NCBI GenBank assembly: GCA_016584495.1
Contig: WAID01000002.1
Span: forward strand, 1,426,001 to 1,490,000
From: Celoporthe dispersa
Taxonomy: Eukaryota > Ascomycota > Sordariomycetes > Diaporthales > Cryphonectriaceae
Reading direction: 5' to 3'
Length of the DNA: 64,000 nucleotides
Shown here: piece by piece, positions 23,846 to 34,080 of the stretch
How positions within the stretch are numbered: position 1 is the stretch's first letter
How the letters are laid out: each line of letters opens with the position of its first letter
Notes under the pieces: model-generated
Told to the model about the DNA's origin: nothing
Seen by the model: only the letters and a program-made list of their open reading frames with translations
The model's database searches: none
Made by a program: the position numbers and the translations under genes

Positions 23846-26603
23846 TCAGCCACCGCGCCCCACGCAGAAACTCTGCGCCAGCGCCCTGGTATCGGAATCC
23901 ATATCGTACACCAACGCCTTCAGATCATCAGGCCGCTCCAGAAACGAGGCAGCCATACCCGCTGCGAGGGAGGGAAAAAAAGAGACAAGCCCTCGTCAGC
24001 CTGGAACTGCCGGCGGGCGGGCGAACAAAACAGTATTGGACCGAGGGGGAGGGAAGGAAAGCAGGAACAGGTAGGAGGCTCACCTTCTAGGTGCCACGCG
24101 ACATGGCAGTGCAGGATCCACATGCCCGGGTTATCAGCCCTGAAGCGGATGACGACGTGAGACTGCTCGGGGACGGTGAAGGTGTCGCGGCGCATGGGGT
24201 TCCCGAGGTTCCAGGTCGTCGCGGGCGAGGTTGGGCCTGCGTAGCGGCCTGGGCCCCAGCCTACTATCTGCACGGTGTGTCCTGTAGATTTATGAGTTGA
24301 GCTTGGAAAGATAAAGAAGGGGAAAACGAAAAGAAGAGAAGGGACCAGGAAGTAGGCCAGGAAAGGGAACAGAAAGAAGGAGAAAGCAAAGATGGAAAAA
24401 CAAGACGACATTAGTTGGCGTAAAGACGTACCATGCATGTGAAAGGGATGCTCCATGGCATCCAAACTATTCACAGCCACCTGCACCGCCCCAGCCTCCC
24501 CTCCCCTCTCCTCATCCGGCACAAGCAGGACCTGCTGGTCCAGCCGGAACCCCCAGTTGTTATACGCGCCCCCGTCCCCGGGCTCGAACTCCTGCGCCAG
24601 CGCCTGCCACAGCGTCGCGTCGCCCTCGTACGGCGCCCACGACGTCCTGTTGATGAAGATGCGGTTGACGGTGCCGACCTGGCGGAACTGGAAGTCGAGG
24701 GCGAACCGTGGGCTCGTCCTGGTCAGCGCGTAGGCGGGCTCTGGGCGCATCGGGATGGGCGTGCCAAAGGGGAGGTCGTTGCAACCCCATGGGTTATGGT
24801 TGTTGTTGTTGTTGTTGTAGCTGGTGTCTGCCGGGGCCTCGTCGACAAGCTCTGGGGCCTGCTCCTGCTCCTCGTCGTCGTCGTCGTCGTTGTCCTTGTC
24901 GTTGTCGTCGTCGTCCTCCTCCTCCTCCTCGTCCTCCTCCCTCTCCCTCCTGGGCAGTGCGCCGCCTTCTCCCTCGTACCGCAGCACACCCCTCGCCTCG
25001 TACCCTATGCTCTCCAGCCCGCTCGACGTGTACGTGCCAAAGGGCAGGAAACACTCCCTCTCCAGCGCCGAGCGGATGGTGTACTCACCTCCTGCCCTTC
25101 CCCGGCTCCCGTTCACGATGACCGAGTACCGCTGGCCGATGTTGACATGCACGCCGCCAGGGCCGCCCGTGATCGGCTCGACCTCGACGCCGTCGATCTC
25201 CACGATCGTGAGCTCGTGGGCGTCGATGCTGAACCAGTAGGAAAAATACGAGGAGTGATTGATGAGCCGGAGGCGCAGGGTCGAGCCGGGCTTGATGCTA
25301 GTCGCGTAGGCCTGTCCGCCGGTGCATGGAGGCGCGGCGGTGAACTCCTGGTCGCCGGTGGTGGTTAGGGTGGTGGACGTGATGGAGCAGTCGTGGGTGT
25401 TCTGGCCGTTGAGGAGGAGGTTGTCGGAGAGCGGCTCGACGCCGGCCTCGTCTGGGTCCCAGGTGGAGGAGGGGACAGGTAATATGTTGCAAGCTTGGGG
25501 GCGGGGGTTCCCATCAGCACCAGGTCGGCTTGGTCAAAGGAGGGCCGGGCTGGGCTCTGTGTGTGCTCACCTCTGCTGCGAAGGCGTGGTAGTTCTCGCC
25601 CAGGAAGAGGATCTCATCGTCGTCCGTCTCGGGAACGGCCTCGTCCGGATCATGGATGACCTGTAATTTGTTCCCCACCACACAATTTCAGCAGAGTATC
25701 ACCCGCAGCAGGCAGATTCACCAGACTCACCATCGGCCCGAAGAGCCCATCAGTGAACTGCACGCCGGCGTGTGCATGCCACCAAAAGGTGCCCCTCTGC
25801 CCGGCCACCACAAACTCATACGTCCAAGAGCCACCCCCTGCCGGGATGCCGCACTGCGTCACGCCCACGACCCCGTCCATCCACGGCGAGCGGTACTGGT
25901 TGATGCCGTGGAAGTGGATGCCCGTCGTCGTGTTGGGCATGAGGTTGTTCACCCGCACGCGCACCGTGTCGCCCGTGTTGGCCTCGATCAGGGGCCCTGG
26001 GGACTGGCCGTTGGCGAGGATCATGGGCTTGTAGAAGCCGTCGGGCGCGGCGAGGGCGTGGGAGATGTTGAGCTCGAACTCGCGGGTGGTGGGCGTGCGG
26101 GACGTGCGGAAGCCGGTGTTGAGGCTGAGCTCTCTCTTGTTGATGAGCTGTGCGGCGGGGACGACGGGGAGCTCATCCGGGACGCCATATCCGTTGTACG
26201 AGGACGGCGACAGGTCCGGCTCGTCGAAGAGACCCAACAGGGAATCGTAATACGGGATACCCAGCCCCAGTCCACAGCCCACGCCGAGGCCAACTGCGAA
26301 GGCGACGAGCACGAGTGCAAGGGCCCTGACGGACGACGGGACAAACCTGCCGAGGCCAGGTAGTCTTGATCTCGTTATCGGCAGCGGCCGTGAGAGGTCG
26401 ACATCCTCAAAGCCCTCGTCTCCCTCTGCAGCCGTCGCCAGGAGCTTTTCTGTGGAGGCATCCCCTCGGCGCGTGGGCCGTAGACCCCGGATGGACGCGA
26501 CGATGCCTCGCAGGCCCGTTGGCCTCGTGGTGGTCCTGGGCGGTGGGATGAGGTTTGCGGCCTCGCCCGGTGTCTCGCCCATGTCGTCCAAGTCATGGCT
26601 CAT
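23846..26603 (-). CDS. Membrane-anchored multicopper oxidase (laccase-like)
   Basis: Copper enzyme that oxidises phenols, amines or metal ions while reducing oxygen to water; substrate not predictable here. Exons, minus strand: 26603-25731, 25660-25571, 25493-24432, 24281-24084 and 23961-23846. Residues 1-90 are cytosol-like. A hydrophobic span at about 91-116 looks like a signal anchor, so the enzyme would face outward. Copper ligands are complete: HFH (about 230-232), WWHAH (about 274-278), HPFHMHGHTV and HCHVAWHLEAGM. The axial position holds Met. A long Asp/Glu then Asn tract interrupts the linker before the last domain. Exon 3 needs one extra C in the run at 25471-25474 to join LATYYLSP to STWDPDEAGVEP; with it the protein is 779 residues. 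An alternative acceptor before 25446 keeps the frame but drops the conserved STWDPDE segment. Confidence 0.85.
24783..24960. repeat. Coding triplet repeats (Asp/Glu and Asn tracts) in the oxidase
   Basis: Plus-strand GTC/GTT/CTC triplets encode a mixed Asp/Glu tract, and a GTT run encodes six Asn, within the minus-strand oxidase gene. Confidence 0.85.
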
Positions 26604-27260
26604 TGTATCTTGGGATTCAAAAGGTGCATTGGAGAGGTGGGTGTCTGTTGGTTCCTTCCACGGGCCAGGACGCCAGGCTCATCATGGCCGAGGTAAGGGA
26701 GGACGTACCGTGCTGATTCTGAGAAGGTTTGTTGACAAACGCGGTCCTCTCAGCATTCCAGGCAGGACAAGGAACTTTCCGTGAATCAAGGGGCGAGGAG
26801 CGTAGCCGCAATTGAGGTATGAATTGAGCAGGTATGTAGGCTGTCAGCTGTCTTGGCTGTTGTTTGTGCTGGTACAGGGTGCAATCACACCCCTCCTCCA
26901 CCCCTTGCGTCTCTCGAAAACCGGCCTTGTTGGTGATCCAACAACGAGCCGATCTGCTAAAGACCTGCCTAGAGACCACGTCACACACTTCCTCCCTTTC
27001 CGTTTCGTTGGTAGCATTTACCTGCCGCCTTGCAACATCCGATTTCCGAGCCTGGAATGGACCTGGTTCGAGAGCGTGACTGGTAGGGTCCTGTAGACAC
27101 TCTCGGGCACGACAATCGAGAACACATCTCTTCTCATTACCACCCTTTCAGGAGAGGACCGCAGCCCTTCTCAAGGTGGTCTTCATTTGTATCTTATCCG
27201 CATCATGTCTAGATAGGCCCTCTTTTCTTCCTCTTTTCCTTTTCTTTTTCTTCTTTCTTT
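26604..27260. other. Gap between SRP68 end and oxidase start
   Basis: Holds the oxidase promoter and the SRP68 3' flank, including a T/C-rich tract just past the SRP68 stop near 27220-27262. I see no gene and no recognisable copper- or iron-responsive site. Confidence 0.6.
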
Positions 27261-29235
27261 CTAACTCCGTCCAAATCCGAACCATCCCTTCTTAGCGGGC
27301 TGCTTTTCGGTTTCCGCCGGGACGTTAGTCTTGCTTTGGGGCACCTTGACCTTCTCTGTCTGTGTCGTAGGATACTGTACGTAGTTCCAGGCCACATCCA
27401 GGAACAAGGGCTTCACCGGAATTGGTTCCAGCTTTGGTGGGTAGGTGACCACGTTCTCGAGATCGACACCTTCAGGGGGGTATTGCGCCAGTCTCTCGAG
27501 GAGCGGTCGCCTGGCCGCGTTGATATCACCCTTGCCGGCCTCCCGGCGCAGGTTTGCGATCTCGACAAGCGCCCGGGTGCGCTGCAGTTCGCCCTTCAGG
27601 AGAGCCTGGAGAGATGCGGCCTCGCCCTGGGCGACCTCGACAGTCTTGAGGCCTTCAGCTTGGCCTCCGCTGTGTTTGGCGAGGACGGGCATGGCGGCCT
27701 CGCACTGGTCGTAGGCGTGCTTGGTCAGGGCCAGGGCGTTGGCTGCATTGCCGACCAGCGAGTGGGAACGAGCAACGGCAAAAAGATCTGGCGAGGGAGA
27801 GAGATGTCAGTGGCGCGCCGTTGGTGGGCAGGTAGCTAGCTAGCTCCGCAGGGACTCACTTCAGTGCTGTGAAATACTTCGTCACAGCGTCAATCTCTGC
27901 CGCGAGATGCTCGTCTGCCGCGACGCCCGGGAGCTCGTTGGCGACCTCCAGGCTCTGCAGGGTCTTGTCGTACAGGTTGACCTTCTTTTCCTGCTGTTTG
28001 ACCTGTTGGCTGTCCTTGATCAGGGGCTGGTCCACCTCCGGCAGCTTCCTCTTGCTCTTCAGACTGGGGCCGTCCCCTAGCACGGCACCGTCCTCATCGC
28101 CCATCAGAACCCTGTTGCGGCCTATCTGCCAGCTCAGCAGGTCATACTTGAGCTTCGTGCGCAGGATGGCCAGGTTCTGCATGCGCGAGTCGCCCTGCGC
28201 GATGCCCTGCTCCTTGAGCTCGTCGATCGCCTGTTGCGTAGCGTCCACCGCGTCATTGCTGATCTCGAGAACGGCATCGTAAGCTTCAGCCCTGCTGTTC
28301 GGCCGCAGGTCCGAGGAAGCGCCCAGCTTTTGGGATAGCTCTGCAGTTGCGCCCTCGAGGGCCTCCAGCTTCAGGGCGATCTCGGCGTCTTCCACGGGTA
28401 CCTTCCTTCCTCTCCATGTCGTGAACCTCAGCGCGCCGCCATCGGTCATCGTCGTGTCCTCGTCTTCCTTCAAGAAAGTCGGCGCAACATCGTCGACCCT
28501 CGACACCAGAGCATCGTCGGAATGCGGGAAGTGCTTCTTGGCCAGAGCAAGTATGGAGAGCGTTGTCGGTATGTCGAGTTGCCGCTGTGCGAAGCGCAGA
28601 GGTGTGTCGACCGAGTCCGAGACATAGTCCTTGAATGTATTGCCCTCCAGGGCGGACGTGGGCAGGGCCGTGTAGATGATCTTGGCGGTGGAGTAGCTCT
28701 CGAGACACTGCTGCCACTTCTTGCCGCGGAAGTAGGAGTCGCCCTTGAGGACTGCCGCATACGCCCATACGCTCAGGACATCGGCCGAGCTCGCATCGCT
28801 CTCCTTGTCCGTCAGCGTGGCGACCAGCCTCTCGACGATCTTGGTGGCCTGGACCAGCTTCGAGATGACCTGTGATCTGGTCTCGCTATTGATGCCGTCG
28901 CGCGACCGCCATGCCATCGACTTGGCCCAGCATCGTTCGGCGGTGAGGAGAGGCACCTGTATGAACCTGGGGCAGTGGTCAGTCCGGGGCTGTTGTATAG
29001 GCAGGCGGTAGGCCCGCCACGGAAGCCACAAGGCCACTCACTCATGGTTCTGCGCCAGCTGCGAGGGAGCCACCTCAAAGTTGGAGTGATTCTTGGCCGG
29101 GTTCTTGTCCTGGATGCCCAGCCTCTTCTTGGTGCTCCTCAGTCGCGTGGTCAATCGCGAGGCGTATGCGCTGTAGTCATTGGCGTAGTCGAGCAGCTCG
29201 AGCCTGGTCTCGAGAACGAACTTGGTCGCATCCAT
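27261..29235 (-). CDS. SRP68: Signal recognition particle subunit SRP68
   Basis: Subunit of the signal recognition particle, which binds SRP RNA with SRP72 and helps bring secretory ribosomes to the ER. Three exons, minus strand: 29235-29042, 28966-27860 and 27787-27261. The N-terminus carries the family block YANDYSAYASRLTTRLRSTK, followed by KKRLGI and LAQNHEFIQVPLLTAERCW. The middle is helical, as expected of the TPR-like RNA-binding domain. The C-terminal part reads ARSHSLVGNAANALALTKH. The spliced length exceeds a multiple of three by one. Removing one T from the T5 run (plus-strand A5 at 27780-27784), just after the last acceptor, gives ALKSFAVARSH and 608 residues. SRP68 is single-copy, so I treat this as a sequence error. 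The gene is divergent from the PPR gene. Confidence 0.88.
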
Positions 29236-29985
29236 GGCGGCGTCGGGCTTGCTATCCCCTTTGCGCTAGAGGAGGTGTGATCGATCAGGGCGCGGCGCGC
29301 AGAGGAGAGTGTGTGTGCTGGTTGAGGCAGGTCTGATGATGATACTGCAGCAATTAATCTGCCAGTGTCAAAAAAGTGCCCCGCTACAAGCTAACCTGCC
29401 GCATGAACACCAAAGACGCTGAGCTTCCAGGACGTCACAGTGCTATCAGGTACTGTCTATAGCGATAACGGACCGGGTCCTGCCCACCGCCGCTGTACAG
29501 TACTATAGCTTTCTGATCCCTGTCGCCGAAAAACGCGGGTGGCATGAGCTCCGGCGCAAGAGGTCCAAAAAAGATCAATCATATCATCAACTTTGTCGAC
29601 GACAAATTTAAGCACCAAGGCACAAAGCTGCTCCTCCACCCGCCACCACCACTCCCGTTCTCACACAGGCCGCCTCACGTACAGCTGGCCACCAGGTGCC
29701 TGTCTCCCTCGAGAAGAGATATATTTACTTCACCAAGGTCTTGAGGGAGGAAGCAGGAATCGTCAAGCACGACGCCGAGCAGACCAGGACCGAATACTCA
29801 ACATGAAGTGCGTAAGGGTGAACCCTCGAATATAGCCGGTTTACTTAAGAAGAGGGTGACCAGGTCACAGCCCAGATAACAAGTCGACATCTGCTGACCT
29901 GCTCGTTCCGACTTAGTCTTCTCCTACAATGACCTGATACGAAGCAACGCCCCTTCTCGATCCGAACAGTCTGCACCGTGTCCTC
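29236..29985. other. Divergent promoter region, SRP68 / PPR gene
   Basis: A 750-base gap that should hold both promoters. The sequence is mixed, with no clear gene or repeat. Confidence 0.6.
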
Positions 29986-32900
29986 ATGCCAATGCTGGAA
30001 AGAACGGCTGCAAGTCTGGAGCCATGCAACTTCCAAAGAGTCCTCCCTCCGACTACGCTTCCCTTCCCCTCACGACGACGCCTCCACACTGCTTTCTGGC
30101 AGCATGGGGCTGCCGACATTGAGCTGTCCAACGTCTGGCAGACCCTCCTCCGCGAGCCTCTCGAGTCGCTTAGCCTCCTGTCCGCCTCACAATCCGCAAG
30201 AGCTGATTCGCCGAACCCCCCTTCAACCTTCTTGCTCGACTTCCTGTACCCCCAAGGAGCAACCTCCCTCCTTCGAAAGCTGTCGCCATCTCTCCTAGAC
30301 AGGTATGGGCGGTCGAGGCTCTATCTCCGTGGTACGGTGCCACGGCTGTTCACTTCCTCGGCATCGCCTTCTCAACAACACCCATCTTCACCAGGGGAGA
30401 TAAGTGCGGCCTCGGCGGCGGAACATCCTTTCACACAAGATGATGTCTCTCAACGAGCGGACGACCTCGCCGAAGAGGTTGAGCGTGGATTTGAAGAGGG
30501 GTTTGATGAGCCTGAACAGTATGCACACGAGGATACTCCTCCTTCTGGGCTTCCCACATGGAAACCTTGCCCTGAATACGTGTCAGACCAGCTCCGTGAC
30601 CTCCTGCGAAGGGATCAAGAGGCCGATTTTAATGACGTCTGGAGGGCCTACCATGCAAAAGTTCACTCACGCGAGGCTCGAGAAGCCTTTCGCTCACAAT
30701 TCATGGACTACGTCACAAAATATAGGAGCAAGTCTTCTTTGTTGGCCTTGTGTCTCAAGTTCCACAACCCGAGAACGGTCTGGGACGTCTGGGCACGCTT
30801 CCCTGAGGCGCACAGCTCGAAGTCTCTCAATTTCGATGACGTCGAGCGACACATCTCATTGAATGAGTTGATGAAAGGGCTCATAGTGCTGATCAGGCGG
30901 ATCCAGCATCTTGAGAAGGTTGCTATCCCGGGCACAGACCCAGAGCTCTCCAAGAGCTTGATGAGCCATTTCATCTACCCTTGTATCCAGAGGTACACGA
31001 GGCGCTGCCACCCGGACGATTATTTCCAGTTTCTGAAGCTCTTGAAGGATCCTATCCTATACGAAGGCTTCATAGGATTTACCTCTACGTCGCATAAGTT
31101 TCGGCTCGCCAACGACTTGTACAGGCAGTATCGCCAGCTGCCCAACGTCAGGATACGTGGACACATAATGCACAAGATGATCGAGCTCGTCTACATCCCT
31201 ACTGATGACCCTGCGGGCATGGAACTGGTGCTCGCGGACTTCTACTGGCGATTCGGCAAGCTAGACATCGGGGCTTATCGTAGGTATATGGAGTTCTTCG
31301 CGCGGAGGGGCGATGTCAAGTCAGTACAACGCCTGTGGGACGAGTATACGACTTATTACGCCGAGGAGCGCAAGCCCAAACGGATCATTGACGGCAAGAC
31401 TTTGAGTGACAAACCCGACTTCCTGCCCATGCTCCACGTCCATGCCGTCCGAGGCGAGCTCAGCCAGGTGCGCAGGATCTTCAGCGAGGCCCAGACTACT
31501 CATGGCCCGAAGCTCAATGTCATCTGCTGGAACATCCTGCTGAATGCGCACGCCAAGGCCGGCGAATACGATGCTGCTGTTCGTGTGTTTGGCGTGATGA
31601 GGCAGGCTGTCACGCTGGACATGTACAGCTATGGCACCATGATGGGCATGACGGGCTCGAGGGGCGACCTCGAGTTCACCCTTGAGCTGTACCGCATGGC
31701 GAAGAACGACGGGCTGAAGCCCAACGTCACAATGGTAGACTGTGTCGTCGAGGCCTACTGCCAGAACGACAAATACAACGACGCCAAGAGCATCGTTGAG
31801 ATGACCACGCAGAAGGGTCGTTTCAGCCGAAAGGAACTCGCGATTCTCTGGAACACTTTGCTCTATCACCACGGTATGCGTCATGATTTGGTCACTGTCA
31901 ATGGACTCTTGGGGGAGATGACGAGCTTTCGGATCAGATACAACGGCGAGACTTATGCACACCTGCTGCGCGGTCTAGCTCTTTGCCGACAGCCTCACCA
32001 TGCCCTCTACCTCGTCCAGGAGGCTGTGAGAAGTAAGACCTGGAAACCGACGCTACGGCATTATGCGCTTCTCATGAGCTCGTTCATACGGAGTGGTCAG
32101 CCTCGCGAGCTGCTGAGGACCAGCACCATCCTTCGAGATCTGGGTCTACCGCAGAGCGGAGAGATGCTCCTGAAAGTTCTCCAAGCTCTTGGCCAGTGGG
32201 CCACCAGCCATAGCGATGCGAGCACGGGCGATACGAGCAAGTCGCGGGCGTACCTCATCTCGGCGCTGCGTCAGTTCAGAAGATCCATCGAATGGGACAA
32301 GGAACCCCAGAAGGCGCTCCTCCAGCGTCGGAGCGTTGACCAGCCCTGGATCAAGCACGCACCAGATCCTCCCACCGTCTCACTACGCACTGAACAAGCA
32401 AGCGTCCTCGTATTTACGTTCACGCAGATGAGAGAAATTACGACGGTCCAAGATATCCTCGAGCTGTGGCATTCCTCGAGCCCCGAGACCTCCAGCATGC
32501 CCGAGCCCCCCCTGAAGCTCCTCGAGGCCCTGATGCTCGCTGCCTTCTACCAGCACAACTATGACGAGGTCCAAGAGATCTGGAACATCATCTTCGACCG
32601 AGTCCTGGAGATGTCCCGCGTGTCCGCGCCCGGCACGAGCCGCACCGACCCACTACCATCCATGCGTTACATCTTCACCGACCCGCTGAAGACGATGCAG
32701 CGGACGTATGCGGCCCAGAACGATGCCGACGGTCTGCGGGAAACCATCACGAAGGTCCTCCGCGCCGGTTTCAGCCTGGACAGCAAGAACTGGAACTACT
32801 ACGTTCAGTTCCTCGTCAGCATGAAGAGGTGGCGCGAGGCCTTTATGGTCTGCGAGGAGCAGCTGATGCCGTACTGGCGCGGATGGCAGCGGGTGCGGGC

Positions 32901-33672
32901 CAAAGTGACCAAGGTCCGGGCTGCGTTGCCGCTCGAGATGCGCAGGAAGGGGTTGAACCCTCAGCTGCCGCGGCCAATCTCCTACACGCTCATGGTGTTG
33001 AGCAAAGCGTACATGGACCTCGAGCAGATGGCCGCTTGGTCCACCGAGGCGGAACGGCTGCTCAAACACATCGTGGCGAAGTGTCCCAGTGCCATATCCG
33101 CTGTAACGACCCAGCTGCGCTCGAGCTCTGCACTAGAGGAGAGTCTGCTGAGGGGCAACGAGGCGGCCGACGTGAAGGAGGCGCAGAAGAGCGACGAGGA
33201 CGAGGATGATATCCCGCAGGCGTTCAAGGAGATGATGGAGATGGCCAGTGAGAGGCAAGAGGCGGATGCTGACCAATACAGCTGGGGGTTTCAGAAGGAG
33301 GACCCGGTCAAGGGCGAGGCTGTCAGTGATGCCGTCGCTGATGCTACTACAGACACGGCCCAGGAGAATCATGGCGCGTGGGTTGATGACGGTGACCAAG
33401 AAAAGGACGTCAACACCTGGGAGTCGATCGCTCCCGACCGAAACTCACCCGAGTGGCAGGAACTGCAAGAAGCCGACACAGCGGTGTTCAAGACCGCCAC
33501 ATCGAGAGCCGCGAATTCCACGCAAGAGGAGGGTGGATATTCACCGCCCTCGTCGTCATGGGTTGCGGAGCGGGCGTCTGCTGACAGTCACGCCCCACCG
33601 CCAGAGCGACTGTCTTCCAAGTTGAGAGGCAGTATCCGCAAGACGAAAGGGAAGGACGGCGGCGAGCCTTGA
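29986..33672 (+). CDS. Mitochondrial PPR translational activator, Cya5/Pet309-like
   Basis: Large pentatricopeptide-repeat protein, resembling the Neurospora Cya5 / yeast Pet309 group that activates translation of the mitochondrial COX1 mRNA. Single uninterrupted exon of 1228 residues. A second Met two codons in (29992) begins MLERTAASLEPCNFQRV and is the more likely start. The leader is Arg/Ser-rich with SRRRLHTAFWQHGA, a probable mitochondrial presequence. PPR-like helical pairs are visible through the middle, for example NILLNAHAKAGEYDAAV (about 510) and PNVTMVDCVVEAYCQNDKY (about 575). The C-terminal ~200 residues are acidic and low in order. No frame correction is needed across 3.7 kb. 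The family call rests on architecture and remembered resemblance; another mitochondrial PPR protein is possible. Confidence 0.75.
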   Translation: MPMLERTAASLEPCNFQRVLPPTTLPFPSRRRLHTAFWQHGAADIELSNVWQTLLREPLESLSLLSASQSARADSPNPPSTFLLDFLYPQGATSLLRKLSPSLLDRYGRSRLYLRGTVPRLFTSSASPSQQHPSSPGEISAASAAEHPFTQDDVSQRADDLAEEVERGFEEGFDEPEQYAHEDTPPSGLPTWKPCPEYVSDQLRDLLRRDQEADFNDVWRAYHAKVHSREAREAFRSQFMDYVTKYRSKSSLLALCLKFHNPRTVWDVWARFPEAHSSKSLNFDDVERHISLNELMKGLIVLIRRIQHLEKVAIPGTDPELSKSLMSHFIYPCIQRYTRRCHPDDYFQFLKLLKDPILYEGFIGFTSTSHKFRLANDLYRQYRQLPNVRIRGHIMHKMIELVYIPTDDPAGMELVLADFYWRFGKLDIGAYRRYMEFFARRGDVKSVQRLWDEYTTYYAEERKPKRIIDGKTLSDKPDFLPMLHVHAVRGELSQVRRIFSEAQTTHGPKLNVICWNILLNAHAKAGEYDAAVRVFGVMRQAVTLDMYSYGTMMGMTGSRGDLEFTLELYRMAKNDGLKPNVTMVDCVVEAYCQNDKYNDAKSIVEMTTQKGRFSRKELAILWNTLLYHHGMRHDLVTVNGLLGEMTSFRIRYNGETYAHLLRGLALCRQPHHALYLVQEAVRSKTWKPTLRHYALLMSSFIRSGQPRELLRTSTILRDLGLPQSGEMLLKVLQALGQWATSHSDASTGDTSKSRAYLISALRQFRRSIEWDKEPQKALLQRRSVDQPWIKHAPDPPTVSLRTEQASVLVFTFTQMREITTVQDILELWHSSSPETSSMPEPPLKLLEALMLAAFYQHNYDEVQEIWNIIFDRVLEMSRVSAPGTSRTDPLPSMRYIFTDPLKTMQRTYAAQNDADGLRETITKVLRAGFSLDSKNWNYYVQFLVSMKRWREAFMVCEEQLMPYWRGWQRVRAKVTKVRAALPLEMRRKGLNPQLPRPISYTLMVLSKAYMDLEQMAAWSTEAERLLKHIVAKCPSAISAVTTQLRSSSALEESLLRGNEAADVKEAQKSDEDEDDIPQAFKEMMEMASERQEADADQYSWGFQKEDPVKGEAVSDAVADATTDTAQENHGAWVDDGDQEKDVNTWESIAPDRNSPEWQELQEADTAVFKTATSRAANSTQEEGGYSPPSSSWVAERASADSHAPPPERLSSKLRGSIRKTKGKDGGEP

Positions 33673-34080
33673 TACGAGGTTGCCCGATGGCTGCTGGGTG
33701 GCGACCCAAAGCAGCCATTGATTGATTGTACATGAGCTTGGAGTGCTGGTGTCGAGAGCGTTGCCTGTTCACTTACTACTACCTTGCTGTATAGTACAAC
33801 AGACTTCAACCCACCTTTTGTCCGTACTAGGGAGATCAGATATGGAAATCTTTCAAGCCAGCCCGTGTGATCAGGACCTTCATATCATGTCAGAGCAGCT
33901 CGGGCTTCAACCAAAGCAATGGTGTGATGAAACTCAAGCAGAAACCTCTTGACTCGCTCTGTATTCATCAAAAGCACATCGTAGTCCGCTCATGATGCTT
34001 TCTGCTAAGTATGGGAGTGTGAGTATAGCCGCCAGAACCCGGATTTTGTCCTCCCATCCTGATCCCACAACAGATGTTTC
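33673..34080. other. Convergent 3' gap
   Basis: 3' flanks of the PPR gene (plus) and the MMS1-like gene (minus). No gene or notable repeat seen. Confidence 0.65.

Noticed and set aside
23846..29235. Functional cluster linking the multicopper oxidase with SRP68
   Set aside because: They share only strand. The 660-base gap and unrelated roles give no reason to link them.
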